Source: an uncultured Bacteroidales bacterium
GTDB lineage: Bacteria > Bacteroidota > Bacteroidia > Bacteroidales > Paludibacteraceae
Assembly (NCBI GenBank): GCA_946411385.1
Contig: CAMKDV010000004.1
Location: 124,001-188,000, forward strand
Reading direction: 5' to 3'
Length of the DNA: 64,000 bases
The notes below the pieces were generated by a model that did not search any database, was not told the origin of the DNA, and saw only the letters and a program-made list of their open reading frames with translations. Below, in pieces: positions 61,401 to 64,000 of the stretch. Within the stretch, counting starts at the first letter, position 1. Each line of letters begins with the position of its first letter. The position numbers and the translations under genes are program-made.

Positions 61401-64000
61401 AGTCGGCAACGTAACCGTCGGAATAGGATTGATATCGAAATCCGAAGTGATGGTCTTTGTTGCGTGGGTCAAAGTGTTCTCTGCCGTGATCTCTACCGTG
61501 TAGGTATCTGCTGCCCAACTCGTGACATTCAGGTCGAACGACGAGGTTACAGGCACATCATCGGTGCTGACCATCGTACCGTTACCCGTAGCCATCTCAT
61601 CGCCGTTGGTGTTCGTTACCTTGTAGGTATACTTATCCGAGAACGTGGTATTGAACGAAACGGTCACAGGATCGGTTGTGCCTTTGCAGACATCCACCGC
61701 AATAGGCTCATCAATCACGATGGTAGCGGGATCGTAGATGATGATGGTTGCTGTTTGCGTCTTGGTGCAACTGTGATCGGACGTTACCGTCACGCTCAAG
61801 CTGTACGTATCCGGTTCCAGTTCGTTGGTGTTGACTGCTATCAGGCCCTTCGCACTTGCTGTGCCCGATCCATTACGCGGCGTAATACCCGAACCGCTGA
61901 GCGTGTACGTGTACGTAGCCGCATTGGCTGTCATGTAACGTACATCTATCGTTGCTTTCGGATAGATAGCCGTCGTGTCATATACCGCAAGCGTCGGGAT
62001 AGGATAGATGTTGAATGTCTTAATCGACGAAGCTTCGCTCTCGCAAGCCGGCGTAGCCGCTGATATTACTTGCAGACGCATCGTGTGTTCGCCACCTGCC
62101 AAGCCGTCAATATCCGCATCGAACCATGCTGCAGTCGGCGTACCGTTGATGGCAACAGCTGCGTGTTCCGTGCCGTCAATCCAATACTTGACAGTCGAAC
62201 CTTCGGTATGAGTGAAGTTCACACGTACACTTGCACATTGGCACAACTCCTCTACCGTGAATGCACTCGATACGGTCGGTTTCGGATTGATGGTAAACGC
62301 TACAGGCGCAGCATCTACATCGCAGCCGTGGATATTCCTTGCCGTAGCGCGCAGCTCATAGTTGCCTGCTGCCAGGGTGTGGATATCCAGACTGATCGTA
62401 CCCGATGCCAATGCCGTGATGTTCGATCCGCCAAGCGAGGTCGGGGTATTAGCACCTCCCGTGACGTTGTACAATCGGTAATCATACTTGTCGGCGTACG
62501 TGGAAGTATAGGTAACCACAACCGGGTCGGTATCTTCCGCACACGCATTGCCCGGAGCCACCATGTTGAACGTCGGGTTGTTGAATACCGTGAAGGTCAT
62601 CGACTTTTCCGTTCCCACGCAGCCGTGTTCCGACTTAGGCGTTACATACAGCGTATATACGCCCGGCTCCAACGTGGCGGTAGCCAGCGTCAGCTTGTTG
62701 CCGGAGATAGTCACATCGTTGTCCGACAGATAGGTGGTAGCACCAATCTTCAAACTGTACGATACCGTCTTAACATCCGCTGTGCCTGTCTTGAATGTAA
62801 TATTGTGCGAAGCAATAGCCTGACATATCGAATCCTTTTCTGCAAGCACAAGGGCAGGAATAGGATTAATCGTGAAGGTCTGCGTCGTTTCCGTACTCGG
62901 GCAATCGTGCGTACTGGAGGCAGTCAGATAGATGGTATACGTACCTGCCGGCAAGGTAGCCGTAGGTATATCAAAGTCCGTATTGGCAGGTGAAGCCGTC
63001 GAACCGGATGTTGCGCCGGAGGTAGAACTTACCACCGTCGTACCGCCGGAGTTCTTTACCAGATAGGTATATCCCGTAGCGTAGGTAGTGGTCAATGTTA
63101 CAGGCACCACAGTCGTGCCGGCACAAACGCTGTCGATATGCGCAATGGATGCCGAAGGCTGGTCATATATAGTAACCACTTTCTGGTCAATATTGTCACT
63201 GCAATTCTCCGAATACACATATCCGGCAAGGAAATACTCACCTGCGGGCAGGCCGCTCAGGTTGATACTGAACGTACCCGTAGCGCTCGGCGAAGATACC
63301 TCTGCACTACGCTCGTATTCCGGATTGGGGTCAGAAGGCTCCAGTGTCCAGCGGAACTTCGTGGCTACCCCACTCGTCTCCTTATATTTCACAGTCATCG
63401 ACCCTGCCGGATAGCAAGTACTCAATTCGGATGCCGAAGAAGTATACTCGACATGCGCACGCGGATAGATGGTAAACGTTTGCTCGACCGGATCGCTCGG
63501 ACAAACGCCTTCAAAGCAGATAAGACGCAAGGTATACGTACCACCTGCCAGACCGTCAATATCCATATTGAAGGTACGTATGGTATTAGCCCACGTCGAA
63601 TTTCCTGTACCGTGTTTATCTGTTCCCAAAATCCAATACTCATATTTCTCATTGCCCAAATAATGTACCTCCTGCTTGCTATTCTGGCAGACAGGCAATA
63701 TGTTAATCGACCCCGGCACTCCGGGCTTAGCAACCAGCGTAAACGGTTTCGTTTGAACGACACTTTCGCAACCGCGGTTAGATATGGCCTTTACACGAAT
63801 AGTCCAGGCATTGGATGCTGATGTAGCCGCCAAACCGCTCACGTCCACAATTATATTACCCGTGCCATCTACTGCTGCAGTACCGGAACGTTGCAGCGTC
63901 GAGCCGTTGCGGTAGATCTCGTATGAGAGGGTCTTGGCAGCTGTGGCTGTATAAGGTACGGTGATCGTAGATGCAGGATGACATTCTGATCCTATCGTGC
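49446..64000 (-). CDS. Giant T9SS-exported repeat protein (>4850 residues), 5' end beyond window
   Basis: The frame is open to the right edge (residues such as TIGSECHPASTITVPYTATA precede the first internal GTG at 63848), so more than 4850 residues are encoded and the true start is outside. From the N-terminal side the window shows ~24 Ig/SprB-like units of ~100 residues (64.0-56.7 kb; pattern Y-T-Y-x-V ... G-T-Y-T-L-x-V-T ... C ... T-F-x-I-x-P-x-P). Then come ~40 shorter units of ~50 residues (56.7-50.3 kb; ACDSYTWEGDTYTQSGRYTK ... GCDSVLSLVL), most with two Cys. After a unique stretch, a T9SS type A domain follows (YPTPAPQGQPVTLKALHI ... LPAGLYIVTVTT). Proteins of this plan, such as SprB, are surface filaments for adhesion or gliding. 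It is followed by a strong terminator. Confidence 0.9.
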   Translation of the reverse strand, partial: TIGSECHPASTITVPYTATAAKTLSYEIYRNGSTLQRSGTAAVDGTGNIIVDVSGLAATSASNAWTIRVKAISNRGCESVVQTKPFTLVAKPGVPGSINILPVCQNSKQEVHYLGNEKYEYWILGTDKHGTGNSTWANTIRTFNMDIDGLAGGTYTLRLICFEGVCPSDPVEQTFTIYPRAHVEYTSSASELSTCYPAGSMTVKYKETSGVATKFRWTLEPSDPNPEYERSAEVSSPSATGTFSINLSGLPAGEYFLAGYVYSENCSDNIDQKVVTIYDQPSASIAHIDSVCAGTTVVPVTLTTTYATGYTYLVKNSGGTTVVSSTSGATSGSTASPANTDFDIPTATLPAGTYTIYLTASSTHDCPSTETTQTFTINPIPALVLAEKDSICQAIASHNITFKTGTADVKTVSYSLKIGATTYLSDNDVTISGNKLTLATATLEPGVYTLYVTPKSEHGCVGTEKSMTFTVFNNPTFNMVAPGNACAEDTDPVVVTYTSTYADKYDYRLYNVTGGANTPTSLGGSNITALASGTISLDIHTLAAGNYELRATARNIHGCDVDAAPVAFTINPKPTVSSAFTVEELCQCASVRVNFTHTEGSTVKYWIDGTEHAAVAINGTPTAAWFDADIDGLAGGEHTMRLQVISAATPACESEASSIKTFNIYPIPTLAVYDTTAIYPKATIDVRYMTANAATYTYTLSGSGITPRNGSGTASAKGLIAVNTNELEPDTYSLSVTVTSDHSCTKTQTATIIIYDPATIVIDEPIAVDVCKGTTDPVTVSFNTTFSDKYTYKVTNTNGDEMATGNGTMVSTDDVPVTSSFDLNVTSWAADTYTVEITAENTLTHATKTITSDFDINPIPTVTLPTIPDSICEEVTTTHNISLGTDVNTTKVDYRLINGATTYLSGTAVAVPGQVLTLTTGELADMTYTLYVTPYSDHGCVGEEKSMTIVVKNRPSITLSALANPCEEDNEYSADYTGATADAYTYTYNIYYITGGANTLMAHGEGSVTAASGTVPVDLHKTGTTDFLSYGEYRMDLTTTTEIECTSAVSSQTFEIYEKPTAGITSVASMCDNVDTAVVVYTSSAVATTYEYRVFKSGALVQTVVDQTIAAPKTFNIDISAMDAGSYELHLITKSAHCVSDTAKLGFNIWPLPEITALTDTAFCYPTTTANVRYAANTVAVGGTYTYSLTGYGITTPRSATGTLTASGLIPVDMSGLEGGHDYALSVTAVSSEHSCHTDAAATATITLYPQPVITSLAAIGSVCETETSVSSAITMAGATTYNYKVLKNNAAYTTATDQTANPIVLNITGWGKGSYKLRVTAVSDAPESCESEVAEVTFDLWEQPVVNTLTAPDPICEKSTTVSFGYKMSGVAAQYRYELYNSSNERVLGPTTEDVAAGGTGSITFDPSALANGTYELRVVGISEHLCESAVKTASLTIKNMPTLTITDIDAQCHPTTSFTVSYEADDAKYVKWTVDTKITTEQTHTVPAAAPYEFTINTTGWAPGTYTLRAYPVSSLNCDSAAVVKTFTINTKPTISDISVTEKCEAGNTRVEFTHNDAATHFEYWIMQGSTEKKHIDVAAITDTETPNHAYFNANIGELPGGNYTIRIQTSNPTTGCVSEELTKNFEIYARSSLQFTSTTDDISGPYPYADHTVNFTDNAQATSATYYVIDKATYDQGTWSSSDVIKTGTITSGTPVTSGSFTLSGMSTWAPGQYYMYGVKTTAHDCSNTIEGVMFTIHNQTAVRINHIDSICEGETPVPVTINTKYTDSYTYEVRNSENTVVDSGSGTTTDNEDTEVSKSFDLTTDTWPAGVYTVKVTAQNTTTTATNNSSQTFTINPTPTISVTNKEACEGSAIVAMPFTATNTKTVSYNLMKGTDPTGITATDLNVTSLEALTLTVNTLDDGTYTLYVTPTSEHGCVGAEQTATLTVNNKPDFALATPANVCEEDSFLYVDYTASADAHTYGYIIYKVEGETETPVGTPVSNLEAAASGTMKVNALTFEAGNYRLYSATVTEKECTSDMQHVDFEVYKKPKATVTKATSECEGGAITVTYTTTDADTYYYAVKGTTIEGTGTTTGSGTFTVDVSTLPSREDAYVLQFVSKSAHCQSDTATRNFSIWPIPVVSITQINDVCFLDASTIVTYNPDAATTGCTYTLKKGTDVIGTPDQTILLNPSHTFTIITSGLAVGTYMVELTPLAVHSTPNAATCVGATVSQTFEVYPTPTLSTITLDAAAVCEGTATMGASFDHTGATSYTYELRQQGSTTVLRSGDNGSTPLVDGTSTISIDLLNPTPLEVGKNYDLKITITNDATTCDTVGTASFLIRKNPVITYTTDDNKHLCQPVTSVKIGYTNELATNFHYEVRNAADVAILGPADKGDIDVAGNWTLQFAQPLLKGAYTIRVTPENMFCTGDEKVLTFHVDSVPPIVTNAAICHGESFDWEVGEDCDGHPITLMRGLTSSTHQLDTLFCGEEGCNKVYELNLTVYPEYAAETEQHTLCPSDTLRWHGRVITEGGSYEAIVAGVAEHGCDSIYRINVKKIAAEQKSDATTVCYGEPVIFNGKTFANLPVGVQTLRDTLRTADGTCDSAYLSLHVTVGERYYDSVTVVACDKYHWAVNNHTYTASGIYREDYTTVNGCDSVKVLNLTINESYDYYETYDILTKELPLTVHEYSYTSAGTYDRSFTSIGGCDSTYHITINVHPVILPRDTFTKTICADVAPFSWRGTDYASTGWYTKTENDTIFILSLTVNPVRSDTTWISACESYTWHGNDYATSGTYTHPGTSVCNCDSNEVLVLTISSPTSATVDATACQYEMTTIGNRTFVAMTNTSFTETKRNAAGCDSVITYNVTVIPRTYTVPDDTYSFCEGTIFNWPGHPGKSYTKPGTYYDSIVDPNGCTVTIHTLQLSENKSYMFNEDVEVAEQALPYIWRGHLADTALRTNGDYYDRLTSLIGGCDSIYHIHFHVNFVVRDTVTATGCDSVLWNGKYWQHSHMVSDTLVSDTVFTNAARTEYTYVHFCRVTMNRSYRFEEPDFTICGNSLLNWHCMSYSNLEPGVHLLTTADDDSQNKTVFGCDSIYTARVHVIGVFADTVDYAACPSELPYNWRGQLLTTAGTYTDWLTSITGCDSTYTVNFTIQTVTEPTVTPQEICQESSYAWQGMDIEGVTPGVHSYYSYYTAPGECDSTYHRLDLTVLPTYHEGGLDTAHVCEGDSHLWYGSYREVQKVAANKIDDYTYACNFDTIKMTEAGCDSLEAHLHLIMHLPYNLTNPAVEDCDSFVWADTTIFDSGIYSRTFPSIFGCDSTVTMNVTVYHSNFMPIYADTCDAYYWPLTHQRYTESGTYEYRVPQMGGHCDDVTELYLTIRKKVDGDTINLSACNSMTWAASGMTYTESGIYAGTPVEGSNGCDSIPHIRLTIHPTKTVDRDTTACDLFIWKDVTYTGNAVIADTAAYSECNCDSITLWHLTIKHSSPVTYDTVTACRYFDDGTVYYTVTTDDVLPLENAEGCDSTVYRHVIVNQPDSIYRTLRGCNSVTWNDETFYYTQSAQQDFLCDSVVFLDITVDRDAEPRNEFVTAWDTYTWEGDTYTADAVVTKTLQTVQGCDSVVTLHLTVNSSLSDEETQNACQTFYWPWADDTYTATGDYPITHRIDEGLPTERDSTRTLHLTIYEPEYTAVADTACDYYVWSGATYYRDTTVWNTREEICDNVDTLHLVVYHKSEPLVVNDTLCDIATINGQSYFRDTTFTSHYLTDHGCDSTVTYNLKIHHRQTMPDVHVDACDSYTWEGDTYTQSGRYTKVLTDMYGCDSVLSLVLGIYPAYNHEFNAVGCGYYVWDNTIYDTEGDYTRTYTSVSACDSVVTLHLSLPAAVESAPQDTTVCDQLVWHGKIYDATDAYSDTLRAANGCDSITWLFLTVADHPTSEFSAEGEQSFTWGSQTYYASGDYEQSFHTGTGCDSIVTLHLTLTDPQHITQIADTACDAYTWDSETFYQSGEYTRNFPTLDGQDSIVTLSLVIAHDTALAITEEACDQFVWNTETYTESGVYTQTFVRAATGCDSVVTLYLTIRESLSLPFSITARDVYTWDGEAYTESGTYSHTYPSVHGCDSTSTLLLTIISNADTAIEAEACTEYAWADSLFTQSTIHSHVFDAANGCDSIVTLTLIINEPVYADLYDTVADCSDPTYAYTLPWGEDVQHTGIYYDTLQSAITQCDSILRFHLQWCAEPLCIDTTAFAVSDCDSVVWDGMTYKTTGTYARHYRLNDGCDSVSMMRLTILPKMQHVIDTVACDSLYWSNTGQWYYQSGFYYDTLPATNGCDSIIVLHAVVGHSADETIVRTTCDALTINGETFSETGTYIQHLLTFTGCDSTLTIDLTITPSVDTIVADTACDNRLWQGMTLTETGFYPQVLTGVEGCDSLVNLHLIVYGSKVTDVVDTLHCDSIIWGDDHTGIDTIYTDGLYTKVFQSAVGCDSTVNMNLKLLRHDVITAPDTASCDSLIWNSLRIFDSGTYTDTLINSQTGCDSIVTINVIINPTQFTEELDSVAPPFYVWPMTGDTLWESGDYTDTVPSLVTGCDSIHTLHLVLTDSIILDPMEPVRIDTFGYCPDSLVTLYYNLIKGHPTRYTLIFEDEAVTDEDTLRLFRSVHQKQLLPNHGLDSVILFRVPKLCEYGQYCAKLQLFDEFSNSEIYLFCIDVSISGVVVSMWTDVVAINNIKDEFKGYQWFINDSIVPGATKQYYSDGSDLYGWYRAKLQMEDNSWAYTCEKYFNLQSDLFEIIAYPTPAPQGQPVTLKALHIRTEDLMGANLQIANAQGLVVHTNTSMQQREEVVSLPAGLYIVTVTTNNPNWTEQKTANVKFTVY

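Overview
The window is a piece of a Bacteroidales (Bacteroidota) chromosome, most likely from an uncultured gut- or rumen-type anaerobe. The evidence is direct. At least nine promoters match the Bacteroidota form TTTG-N20-TANNTTTG. Two proteins carry type IX secretion (T9SS) C-terminal domains. The housekeeping genes are in typical Bacteroidales order (bamD-rpoZ-coaBC; DUF1599 next to a DoxX-like gene). An oxygen-independent ribonucleotide reductase (nrdD/nrdG) points to anaerobic growth. I see no rRNA, tRNA, CRISPR array, transposase or reverse transcriptase gene.

Layout. 1-1.6 kb (+): the end of a DUF4369/thioredoxin-like protein, then a SlyD-like peptidyl-prolyl isomerase. 1.6-4.1 kb (-): bamD-rpoZ-coaBC behind one promoter. 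4.1-10.7 kb (-): M6 metalloprotease, DUF1599, DoxX/MauE-like membrane protein, thioredoxin reductase and a BspA-like leucine-rich-repeat protein, probably one unit. 10.7-13.5 kb (-): nrdD-nrdG with a long structured leader. 13.6-24.1 kb (-): a likely 10-kb operon bounded by a promoter near 24.08 kb and a hairpin terminator near 13.62 kb. It encodes a 963-residue secreted repeat protein, a 46-residue peptide, a secreted metallophosphoesterase, PsuG, a DUF4832 protein, a fused HAD phosphatase/APH-type kinase and a CBM9-like protein. 24.4-25.7 kb (+): a GH5 lipoprotein.

25.8-30.5 kb is lower in GC and looks accessory. It holds a cupin, an unknown basic protein with a structured leader, a FISUMP-type protein whose 3' end resembles a diversity-generating variable region, a small T9SS protein, a gene-poor stretch and a MntA/HepT toxin-antitoxin pair. 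30.5-38.6 kb (+): chromate transporter half, tamB, uvrB and a CPBP protease. 38.6-39.6 kb (-): a YqeY-like protein and a small protein built of 20-residue repeats. 39.8-64 kb (-): two giant secreted repeat proteins, one of 3129 residues (about 30 cadherin-like repeats) and one of more than 4850 residues in the window (about 24 Ig/SprB-like units, then about 40 Cys-paired 'CDS...W...GCDS' repeats and a T9SS domain). It runs off the right edge.

Themes. Much of the window is devoted to secreted and surface proteins. Four otherwise unrelated secreted proteins end in the same short tail (NG-x-L-hydrophobic-x-x-DG-x-x-Y-x-x-x-G), which may be a sorting or anchoring tag. The most unusual gene is the fused kinase/phosphatase lying beside psuG. 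The largest objects are the two giant surface proteins.
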